A DNA stretch of 64,000 nucleotides from Zonotrichia leucophrys gambelii (lineage: Eukaryota > Chordata > Aves > Passeriformes > Passerellidae): contig NC_088171.1 of assembly GCF_028769735.1 (NCBI RefSeq), positions 90,380,912 to 90,444,911 on the forward strand, in the 5' to 3' direction. The notes under the pieces are model-generated. The model ran no database searches. It saw only the letters and a list, made by a program, of their open reading frames with translations, and had not been told where the DNA came from. A program made the position numbers and the translations under genes. This document shows, piece by piece, positions 1 through 11,259 of the stretch (position 1 is the first letter of the stretch; each line of letters starts with the position of its first letter).

Positions 1-2620
1 ACAAAGGGAAGCAAAGGCATCTGAAGTGTCACTCTACAGCTGTGGCAAAGTAACAGAATTTCCATTTTGTTGATGCTCCCAGCACATGTGTGCAGCAGAA
101 GGTGATATCAAAGGAGCCGTTCTTCCTCAGTTCTGCACATTATTTTTCACTGCTGTGGCGAATCTCTCTGAGCTCCGTGAACCAATAAAACAACGGTCCC
201 TGTTTGAGTTGATATATTAATATTTACTGAGGATTTGCAAGGTCGGGGCTAAATGTCAGCAGATTGCTGGGGCAGTACTGTGGGGAATAATTAAACAAAT
301 CTCACAGCAGTTCAGCCTCCTAACATCTTTATTAATCTTTTTTTTTTCCTTTCTTGAAACAGTACACTGAAATATTGCTTTTTCAACCTTACTGAACAAT
401 TGGGAGAAGTTTAATAATAAAATCCTGGATTGAAAGTATTTGTTTTTGACAGTTTCTTGGCCCACTCTGCTGCAGATGTTAGTTAGTTGTGAAGGCTATG
501 ATGTGTGAATTATCACCAAGCTGCTGGGGTTCTCACCTGCCTCTCCATCAAATTCATCTTGACCAGTCTGCCAAGAACAATGATATTGCTGCTGTAAATG
601 GAGACCCAAATTGGCTTCATTAAGTAGTGGGTCCACTTCTCTGAGGAAAAAAAACTGGAGAACCCCAATTCAGTATGCATATCTCCCTTAACGTGATTAT
701 AGCATGCACTCTAGTACAACTTAAACAATTCTCTTTAATAAGCTTCATAATTAGTGTTGGGATGCCTCATTACAAGTCATTGCCTGTAGCAGTCCTAGGC
801 CAAACAGCCCTTCTCAATCTGATTTTTTTTTTTTTTTATCAGGCAGCAGGAGCTGTCTGGAGCTTTTTGTTTGTATAGTGGGGAATTGCATTAAGAACCC
901 AGTGTAAAAATACCACAAGGAAATTAATTGCTTCTGTGCAGATTCACCACAGATGTGTCCTGTTATGTGGAATGGTATATTTCTGACATTGCTATACTGC
1001 GGTGTGCTGGGGAAAAAATGTCTGGAAAAGCTACAAATGCAAACATATTATCATCCATATAGATTCCTTATGTTGTAACTGAAAACAAGTGATTTTTAAA
1101 GTGTGTTAGGGCCTTCAAGACTTTTTTTGTTTTTAAATAAAGTGGTTATTTTTTTCCAATTTTTCTTTTTTTAATACTCAAAACCCACTAATAAAATACA
1201 CATGGCCACGTATTCTATTTGGTACTGGCTGATAAATGTGCTACTTAAAATAACACACACGAGGAGTGCGGTGACTCAACGCAATAAGAAGGCTGACATA
1301 CAAAGCCGCCCTCAAGGTCAGTGGTTTGTTATCTATCAGTGTTGGTCAGGTTGTGAATCACAACTGCAAGTTTCAGCAAGTTAAGGGGAGGAGGAGCATT
1401 CAGAGTGCTTGCCCTATGGAAAAGAAAAGCTGAGCTGGTGGTTTGTTAGCTGCCTCTGAACATCACCCTACAGCTTCTGGGTAATGCCCATTCCCTTGTC
1501 GCTGAAGCAAAGCTGCAAAGTGCCTTGATCCAGATATACGAGTGCTTTGATTTACTTGTTATAATTCAGGTGGAAGGGTTTAGGGTTAGCAAGTCCACCT
1601 CTGCAGAGCCTCTTTGCACTGCCCTCTCATTATTTATATTGATTTCTTTCATCTCAATCCTTGTATACTTAGGTTTTGACTTTGGGCTCATCACTCTTAT
1701 ACAATTGTATTTTCCTTGTGACATCACTATTGATAATCAAATATTACAATTTGCCTCACAACAATTACAGGAAAGGAAGACCCATTTAGAATAGCAAAAT
1801 ATGTGAGCTGTGGTATTAGAAACAGCTGTTTGGGATATTCACATGTGATTGTGAAGGGGACTTCTCCATCTATTAATATGGTAGATCCTGCAAAATTGAA
1901 AATATAAAGAAAACAATAATTTGACCCAAATTCAGGATTTTGCCTATTTGATAATGATACAGCAGTAGAAATAATAAAACTGTTGTAGTAATGTTTCTCC
2001 TATATAAGTAACTTGAAAAAGTCATGGGTAAGTGACATTTCTGTGTCCAGGACCACTGAATTTACAGCAGGCTCTGATGAGCTTGATTTCAAGAAAATCC
2101 ATGCACTAATTGGAAGCAACAATGGAAACACGCAAATAATCTAAACAGTTCAGATCAGTGTTAGTTTTACCATACTGCACTTCATGGGATCTCTTACCAG
2201 ACATTTCAGAGCAAAGGGCAAGATAAACTGCATAGATGACTATTACAAACTCTTGGGGTTTTTTTATTTTTATTTTTAATTCTCATCCATCAGCCTTTGG
2301 TTCCACTATGATAGTAACATTTTGCTCAAATATATGCACTGTACTTTTTAAAAATTTTATTTTAGGGTCTCAAAGAGCAAACAGCTCATACTCACGGTCC
2401 CAGGGGAAGTGATTATTGTTTTTCTGTGCTTTGCTGTAGCAGTACCTGGCCTCCTTTTAAAAATGGCTCTGTATAGCATTGAAGACAGCCATTGTCCTGG
2501 AACAGGTGAAACTGCACTAGATGAGATCTGCAGAGAATGTAATGAACAAACACTGCCTCTGTGAGACCAGCGGAGGATGGAGACGCAGAGCCAGAGAAGA
2601 GCTTTCCCCAAGTTATGCTT
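1..2620. other. AT-rich non-coding DNA, no gene recognised
   Basis: No open frame here exceeds 89 codons and none has recognisable protein composition. The stretch holds a 15-T run at 823-837 followed by ATCAG. It also has two compact blocks, about 100-310 and 1190-1400, with mixed composition and TAATTA-like cores that resemble conserved non-coding elements. No transposon family was recognised. Absence of coding exons is inferred from lack of recognisable protein, so a short exon could be missed. Confidence 0.55.
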
Positions 2621-2624
2621 TGTT

Positions 2625-2790
2625 TATGGCAGAAGCGGGAACCTGAGCCTCAGAATTAGGATTTTCACTTGACAGAGACTCAGGTGTAATGGGATGTTTC
2701 AAAGACTGAGAGTGACAGCAGGTGAGTGGTAGAGCCAGAACTGGTGCAGTTAAACTGCATCCACATACTCATAATGTATTCACCACAGAG
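2625..2790 (-). repeat. possible MIR-like core-SINE remnant
   Basis: On the plus strand the order of short motifs resembles an inverted MIR/core-SINE: a GGGAACCTGAGCCTCAGA-like block near 2637, then a GTGACAGCAGGTGAGTGG stretch near 2712, then TAGAGCCAGAACT. In MIRs this corresponds to the inverted 'gaaactgaggc ... cacagctagtaagtggcagagcc' core. The match is degenerate and was judged by eye from memory of the family. The same bases include a good splice-donor sequence (CAG|GTGAGT), so a non-coding exon end is an alternative reading. Confidence 0.35.
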
Positions 2791-5700
2791 TCATCAGCTC
2801 CCGTGATGTCACTGGGAACATTCTGGCTGTCATGTCTGGATTTATACACTGAAATCCAAACTTAGTTGTGTGGTGAAAACAATCTGGTGTTTACAGACTA
2901 TGCTTATTCTTACTGGAGTCATCTGAGCAGCTTGCCCTAGAAAGTGTTACAATTGTAAGAAATGCCTTAAATCAAGGGCTTTTTGTTTGTTTGTTTGTTT
3001 AACTCAAAAACATATTTTAAAATTACTCCATATATTTCCATGGTTAAGAATCGGTTGAGGGACTTGTTCAGTTTTACTAATATGAAAAACAATGGTGAAA
3101 TCTTTGGCAAAATTTATAAACAAGGGATTTTATGAACAATTTTCTAAAAATATCAGACAAATTCCTGAAGTCTTTTTAATAAAAGGATAAATACAACTTC
3201 ATATGCAAAACTATATGCAAAATGGGCTTTTTTTAAAAGGAAATTCAGTTTTGAAACCTTGACAAAAATTGTTTTGCAAAGTGAAATTATGATAAAAATA
3301 GACAGAGAGGAAAAAGTAGTTTGTTCACCTGACACAGGCATGGTTTAGGTTGTATGAGGGAACAAGAGACTTACGAGGATGGATACAGCAAAAAAACCTA
3401 ACTGCTGCTCTGAATTTCAGCAGTTCAGAAAGTGCTTGAGAATATGAATTAACAAATACTGATAAATACCACAGACCATAATGTTTTTAGTAAAAGGAGT
3501 TTTTAAGAACAAAGGAGAACAAAATAATGTGCCATTTGTCTTTCATGCAGTCAAGAGAGCAGTGGTGGTTATGGTGCTTCTGGTAAATTTAAAATACACA
3601 GTAGTGTGCTCATGGATGAGATTATAATTATGTGAGAGGAAGGGGATATGAAGGTGTACTACATGTGTCTCTCCTGTGGCTTATTTTCCAGAATCTTAAG
3701 GAGATTTTGATGCTTTATTCAGCATCTCCTTTTGGAGAAGAATAATTTGAATAACATATAAATTCATTCTCAAGTTACATTTTCTCTGTTGTGGTCTTCT
3801 TACTAACTTTACAAGAAATGAAAGCAATAGAGTTGAGGAGGAAGTAGAAACCAATCCATGTCACCAACTACTTAAAAAAAAAATTATATAGCCTTCTATT
3901 ATTGCATATGTGTTTGCACGTGGATGTTAGAGTTACTCCCCAAGGCCTTGCCCATAAGGCCCATTCTGTGAATCTAAGTGACTACATGTAAACAAGAGGT
4001 AAGAGGAGATAATACATTGTGAACACAGGAAATATGAATACCGCTGGCAATCTGTGGTAAATCCACCAGGAAGCTAATGAAGTCTCATCTTGTGCTAAAT
4101 TTTGTGTGGCTACTATCTGGGTGTGAGGATGCTCTCAGAAGGAGCTTGTAAGATATTTGCTCTTTGAAATGCCCGGACATATGGCTTTCTTAGGCAATAC
4201 AAGTTTGCCTAGGTCCTCCCTTACCAACTTATGCAAGTTATATGGAGGATCAGAGAAGCATAGCAGAAGTGCTCTTGTCCCCAACAAAATTGTTTGACTG
4301 CTTTTCAATCACAAGGGGTGTGTGCATGCTTTTGGTCTCACTAGGATGTAGTTGGGTTTGCCTTTTTTCCCCTCTCCCACCCAGAACAATATTGAATTTA
4401 TAGTACTTGAGCTTGTCTATGTTTGTTTGATAGCCTCTTACAAGCTCTGAGAGACTAATTCAAGTTTGCCACATCTCTGTGGAAAGGACTCTTTGATAAT
4501 ATCCATGCCCACAGTGCAGGCGTTTTGGGTCTTGAGTACAATCACCTGTATTAAAGAGTTTTTACATGCATCTCTTTTGAGTAGTTCTTACCTTTGGAGC
4601 CACAATCTGTGCAATTTCTCCTGACAATAAGCACTTATGGCTCTCAGCTCATTGACCATGGATTTGGCTTCAGTCAGTTATTCCTGGAATGGAACAGGTA
4701 TGGCTGATGGCCGTTTGTGTAAATGTTCATTGGCCATCTTCATCACTTACTCTCATGGCCTTTTCCTGGCTTTGAGACTTTTATTTTTTTTCTCTCTTTC
4801 CTTGCCTTCCCTTTCAAATGATAGTCTCCTTTTTGTTTCTCGTCTTTGTTCTCTTAGCAGCTAGGAGTGTCCCCCTTGGTTCTTGTAAAGAGCAGGCTGC
4901 TGTCAGCAAACAGACTGACTGTTCTCTAAACCAAACCTCCATGTCCTCCTGACTCTACTCTCCCTTTCTTCTTCAACCTGAAAACATTTTTCTCCCCTAT
5001 TGGGGGAAAAAAGAAATTAAATTCCTGTAAAACTACAAGAAAAAAAAAATCATTCCATAGTAAGTACCATCTTCCATCATTATTCTACATCAGAAAACAT
5101 ACTCTTGAACTCACTGCCTAGAGTATATGGATGTAATTTTCCTGAACTTTTGGAAGAAGTATCCCATGAGCAATGGGATACTGCTCCCAAGACATCATCA
5201 CAGACATCACAGTCCATCATCCTGGCTAGTGTCCTGATAGTCTTGATCCAAGAATACTACTGTTTTGTCTGACAGAAGTTGTTCCTTGCATTAGTTTCAA
5301 AGCACGGCAGAAAAATGCTGGCAGTGCACCTCCTAGTCAGAAGCAGCACATTAGCTCATATCCCTGATCCCAGAGGGAATATCTTTTGTGTTTGGCAGTC
5401 ATATTTTTCAAACCTTTCCTTGGAATGAGATTGGAGACTCCCAAGTCTTCTGTAAGAGACCATTAGTCCATACCTGAATGTGCAGGGGCTCCCATCTCCT
5501 GGGATACAAGCATGTGCATGCTGATCTCAAAAGGAAGACGAAGAAAACAGCAGTAGAGCTAAGGGCAGTCCCAAAGGACCTTAAGCCCAGAGAATAAACA
5601 CATGTTTGAAAGTACAAAAATATTTAATTGTTGTCAAATGTAAAAACCTGATGTGCAATTCTAACCAGATCAGGCTTTGGGCTGTTTGCCCAGTTATTCA

Positions 5701-6324
5701 TAAGAAAGCGTCCAGAATGGATAAGATTGTGAGATTCTCCTGGGACACTGCTTTTGATCTGGTTATTTTTTGTTGTGTTTGATAATACACAGTTCTCTGC
5801 CAGGGGGAATTCTGGGCTTACATCCATGTTCATCCTCATGTTCAGACAGCATTGGTAGAACTAGCTAAGTATGTGTGTTGTGTGTAAATCAAGAGTCCCT
5901 CTGAGCAATGGTGAAATTGTGTGAAGTCTGGTCTGAAAGTGATCTACTTTACTCTGCCTCCTTTTATACAGAATGAACACTGTCCTGGTATTTTCTAGTG
6001 TAAATCTCCCTTAAGGATTTGGTCATCCTACTTCCCAGAAATGTTGAGTAATTTCCTTGGAAAGTTCTGAAGTGAAGCTTGTTTGACTAGGGAATCAGGA
6101 AAACACAATTGTTTCTCCTCACTGGGAGTAGGGAGGTTAGTCTGCATATATCCAAAATGGGTTTTTCAGATAGGTGTAGCAGAACTATATCCTGCACAGT
6201 GTGAGAGAATAACCACCTCTGGCTTGTGAGTAGTGCTCACACAGATGTGATGGAAGAATAATTTGTAGATGCATAATGGAGGAGGCTGCCCACGTGGAAG
6301 CGTGGTGCTAGGAAGTGAATAGCT
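2791..6324. other. AT-rich non-coding DNA with a short (TTTG)5 repeat
   Basis: The only named item is a (TTTG)5 simple repeat at 2980-3000. The longest open frames are under 80 codons and look like chance frames. Pyrimidine-rich stretches around 4300-5000 and 5100-5500 could be decayed LINE sequence, but I could not match them to a family. I see no RNA gene. Confidence 0.5.
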
Positions 6325-6774
6325 TTGGGATGGTTCTCACTACCCCATGGCAGTGATTTCAAACAAGTTAAAGAGTTTGCCTTGCTAGGTTGGAAGGTGC
6401 TTCAAAGCAAATGGGATGAAGAGGTCACTCATAAGCTTAAGTGCATGGCAGATGTTTTGCTGTCTTTCCCTCTGAAATTGTCTTTTAGGCGTACATTCCC
6501 AAAGTATCCTTTAAAGCATACTTTAGGGACATCCTTTTCTCCTTCATGTTTTGAGTTACTAGTTTGGAGATCTGTTATACCATTTTCCATTTCTAGAATA
6601 GAAGAAGCTGCACAGCAGTCTAATGATGGACTTCCTTATACACAGCCTACTTCCAATCAGAGTTACTGCCTTTGGCTTGTAAGCTCCACCAACTTTTCTT
6701 CCTTCATGTGTCACTGCTTTCCTCTCTGCATTGAGTTGACTTGGTCCAAATTTTCAGTGGTCTCTGTAAAATGA
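6325..6774 (+). other. unexplained open frame, probably not a gene
   Basis: The frame is open for about 149 codons, long for DNA of this AT content. The listed first codon is TTG, and the first in-frame ATG is at residue 41, so an ATG-started product would be about 109 residues. The translation has no signal peptide, no clear membrane segment, no repeats and no motif I recognise; it is rich in Ser, Phe, Leu and Cys, which is typical of translated pyrimidine-rich non-coding DNA. A polypyrimidine-AG sequence near 6480-6489 could be a splice acceptor. I favour a chance frame or a decayed element. Confidence 0.2.
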
Positions 6775-9700
6775 GAGTTGCTACATGTGACTTTCCCAGA
6801 CTGTCCTCTAATAAACTAATTCTGTTCAGATTCTCTCCTGATTTGATGATTTCCCAGCAGTAGGATACTGTCATTTGCTTGGCTGCCATACCTAGAAATG
6901 TGTGCCATGTTTTTTTTTAGGAGAGACATTCTGGGTGCAGAAAGGAGGAGCAGGGTTATGGAATCAAGATCTCATGCTCTAAATCTACAAGTCTTGTGAG
7001 AGTGTATAGACTTATGTACCTCAGGAGGCACTACAGAACACTGGTATTGAGGTTGTATGGGAGGTATATCCTGATGTGTTGGGTATTTGCATTGTTCTGT
7101 CCCACACATTTCCCTGTTCAAGCAACAACATGCTTATCATACGCTGGAGAACATTTGAAAATACATGGAAGTAGTAAGGGAATTTGGTTGGGAAATCTGA
7201 CCTTGGGGCTGCCAACAGAACCATGTTCCAATAGGGCAGTGCAGACATGGCTTTCTAGGTTTACATGTGTCCATGTACTAAGAATAATTAAAATTTTGGC
7301 GACAAAAGAAGGCATAGAACTCCAGAGACTATTGGTGCAAATTTTGAAAAAGTCATGTGTTCAAGATCATTTCAGCTCTTGAGAGATAGCATTTAACAGA
7401 TTCCATCATCTCAAGTGTCATTCATTCATGAACAGAGTTCATGGAAATAGTAAATTCTATTTTAGGTTCACAGAACTCCATAAGTACACCCAGATTTATT
7501 GCAGCAGCTGAAAGACACTTAACAGTAATCTAATGTGTAAGAATTAATATTTTATCCATTTTGTTCACTCTGTCATCTTTACTCTCACAAATAATGTGCA
7601 CAATACAGGAAGCATCACTTACTTCCTGGTGTACTTATAGGGGTTCAAATAAAAAAGTTTATCGCAGTATGTTCCATGATAAACTTGATAAAAAGTTTAT
7701 CAAGGTATGTTCCAAGGAGCATACCTTGCTCTTCTAACTTGTGTTATCATAACAATCTTACATAACTGTTATTTTTGAAGACACATATATGAGAATTTTT
7801 AGGTGACTGATGAGGATCTATATGGGATAAACAGGACATTTTCCTTACAATTGAGGAAGGATATGTATTTTCCCTCTCTAGAAATAATTATTTAAATTGT
7901 TTTTTGGACAACATCTATCACCAGTCACAATGATGTTTCATATATTTAAGGCTACAGGCACAGCTTGTAAGAACTGCTTAATTATGTGATATATTAATGT
8001 TCTATTGATTATGTTATTGCCTGTAAATCCTGTTGCTTAATAAAGCTGCAGTCATTTTGCAATAAATTTGTGTTTGCAGTCAATTAATAGCTTTCTGGGG
8101 GCAATGGACAAAGTAGTAGGTATATTGGTGTTGTGTGGAAAGCATGGTACTGTGGCTTCCAGTTTAAAACTGGGAATATAAATGCATGGATTGAGTAAAA
8201 AGAGAGGAAAAAATTAGCTTCTGTTCAGTACAATGATTCACAGTTTTCTTTTAGGTCCAACAGAAAAAGCAGCATTGTGCAAAGCATCTGCACATGAATA
8301 CAGGGCAGGATAATATTTGATTTAAAAATACAAGTAAACGATAACTGCCAATATTGAGACCATGTGAAGGCAAAGGAACAAAGCATACTTTCATTGCTAA
8401 TCATGTTAACATCAAAGTTTGAAGAATACATTCGCCTATTCAGAGGAAATGCCATCACACTTCTGACGATCACATCTGCCACTAATATCATCCGGCATGT
8501 GGTCAGGTCTCTATTCCGACTTTTATCTCTCTACCAAAATTTCATGTCTTGATTTTAACATCTGATGCTAAATTCAGGTCACTACAAAAATAAGTACAAC
8601 TTTTATTTCTTTTCCACTTTCATGATATTTTCAAGAGGTATGTCTAAAAATCAGCATATAAATTAACTATATGTCAATTTAAAATATTTTACAAGGTTTT
8701 TCCAGGACCTAGGAGATTCTGGGGGAGAAGGGGCAAGGTGAGGTTGTTGTGTGTTTTGTTTTAACTTGCCTTAGAAAACTTTGTTTGACTTGTAGAAATT
8801 ACAGAGGTCTGATATATCTCTAAAATACTCCAATGCCAGAAAACATTGAAGTTTCATCTCTGTATAACTGGAGAAAGACACTCACACTTCATACAGTTTT
8901 AATCCATAGGGTCTTAAGCACTGCTTCTCAAGTCCATGAAAACCTGAATTTTTTCCTTCCCTGAAGTTTTATCCTGACATCATATATCTGGCTAAATATA
9001 TGTTGGTGGCAACATCACATAAGTGATAGTATTTGATAACTGTTACATTTTACCTATGTTCTTCCTGTTAAAGTGTTCTTCTTTTTGTTGACAGGAAGAA
9101 CAGTCCTCTTCCTCAGGATGTTTAAATAAAGAGAAATTGTTTCTACAGATATATTTCAGTATCCCTTCAAATATATTTTGTATTCTAAAAGCTTTTGCAA
9201 ACAGAGCTTTACAGCAGCTATCTAATTTAAGAGGAAGGATGTTGCCTGGTTTTAAAATTGTGGTGGGACTATTCAGAGATTTCTGAGTGCATAAAACAAA
9301 GGTGTATGTTTGCAGATTTTTCTTTGCTTGCCAATATTGTACTCATCTTTAGACTGGAAAATAATAAATTCTCATTTCAAAACTGAAGCAATTAAGTGCT
9401 GCTAATGAAGTGGAAGAATAGGGAAGACTGTGTTTCTTTATATAGTAAAGAAATCCTTCCAGATATCTCTGTGTGATATTAAGCATATGTCTCATCTGGT
9501 CCTGTAACAGGTTCCTTAGGTAGAATCTAACAACCCTGTACTGCTTTTCAAAGCAGAGAAGGAAGTCATCCAGCATATAAATCAACATCTTCACAAGAGT
9601 AAGAATGGATTATGATCAGCAAAGGCTCTGCATATTTTAGTTTAGTTAATGACACACCTTTTGGTAGGTCTGCCTTCACTGTAGAATCATCTGGAATAAT

Positions 9701-11250
9701 TATAAGGAGCTGAGAGCAAAAAATCAGGTTGTAAAAAGATGCATCATAGAACTTGGGTCCTCAATGCTTCTTTAATTAAATTTTGTCTTCTTGTCGGGTC
9801 TTTTACCATTTTACAAATTTTTTTATGTTGACCCTCCAGTTTTAGGCATCTGCAAAAACACTCACAAAAAACCCATGGTTCACAGCAGATAAACCATTCT
9901 AGTAAAGGCTATTTTTAGTCCCTCAGATAAAATTTGTTGAGAGAAATGGATCAAAATATTTTTAAATTTTGTGGACTTTTAATTTTCTTTTTATTTTTCT
10001 CCTCAAGTAAATAAAAAATAAATTAAAAATGTGCAAAGATTTATTAGTTATTTTTTTCATCTGCTTTACATAGCAGTGTGCAGCTCACACACACATGCAG
10101 ACACCTTTTTTATATAACCAAAACCAATGAATATAAAAATTGCATCTAAGCAACACTAGTTTCCAGCTGCAACATGCTCAATGGTTTTACACACCTAACA
10201 TGTAACTAATTTATGTGGACAGTAAATGCCTTTGTTTTTCTAGTAACATAGAAAAGCAACTTCTTGATATAAGCTTATCCAGGATGGTTTTAATAAAAAA
10301 ATAGATCTAAATTCTGTCAAAAAAATAAAAGATGGAGTGCTACTGACAACAACCTGACTGCACTAACTAGATCAGATAATAGAATGACAGTTTCTTTTGC
10401 TGCATCCCTGTATTTAACTTCTATGGCTGTAAGTAAAACTACAACTATAGTAACTATGGTATTATAGTTCTGTTATGGCTAGTGTGACAAATTTATCATC
10501 AAAGTTTCATTGTGGGTTTATATGAAAGTGATTTTTCAATCTTCTGCCTCTTAGCAATGATGGAAATGACAGTGTTACACTCCTCTACATAATTTAAAAC
10601 TTGATTCTTTGAGTATTTTCTGAGGTTCAGCTCTAGGTACATAACAGCTTTTAAGTGGTTAAGTAAACAGCATGGTATATTAATCTAAATTTTTTTCATT
10701 TGTTGCAATTTATTAGGATTAACTTTAATTATTACATTTAACTGAATGTGAAACAGGCTATTCAGTTTTCATGAAAGAGCTATTCAACACTCCTTTAAGG
10801 AATTAATGTCATTGATCTAAAATAGTTTAGATACCAGACCACATTTTTGAGAATATTGATTTTAATAATACTATTAGTTAAATAGAGTATACCATAACAT
10901 TAGGAAAATGGCATATAATTTTGCTCTTGTGTAATGATGAAGGTTTTATAAATTACCTCTCAAAAAAGAAGTCTTGATCCTGAGTGATCTTATCAAGAAA
11001 AAATATGTAAAGCAGACAGTAAAAAATTTTATTAAATGTTGATAAAAGTTGAAAGTACAATTATTGAAAATATAATTGTAGAATATATTTTACTTTAATG
11101 TTATATTTTCACACTTGAACAGAGATCTTGGAATAGACATGGAACAAGTAGTCTTACTGAATAATTCTAAATATTGATAAGAAACTTATCTTTACTGACA
11201 TTTTCTGTTTTCTTTTTGTAAACTCCTCAAGTGTGAGAGAATGATAAACA
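6775..11250. other. AT-rich non-coding DNA, no gene recognised
   Basis: Short chance frames only, up to 128 codons at 6996-7382 with no recognisable motif. A hairpin and repeat cluster at 7653-7728 is listed separately. The block around 7960-8110 has TTAATA/CAATTAATAG cores and mixed composition that resemble a conserved non-coding element. 9930-11200 is strongly AT-rich with many poly-A and poly-T runs. No transposon family recognised. Confidence 0.5.
7653..7728. repeat. imperfect 38-bp-spaced repeat with two adjoining hairpins
   Basis: A 24-base unit at 7653-7676 recurs at 7691-7714 with 21 of 24 bases identical; its core reads AAGTTTATC then GTATGTTCCA. Two perfect inverted repeats are packed in the same stretch: TGATAAACT at 7677-7685 with its complement at 7694-7702 (8-nt loop), and CAAGGTATG at 7701-7709 with its complement at 7720-7728. 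This may be slippage-derived, or a compact hairpin in a transcript if the region is transcribed. Confidence 0.6.
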
Positions 11251-11259
11251 CGAAATGTT

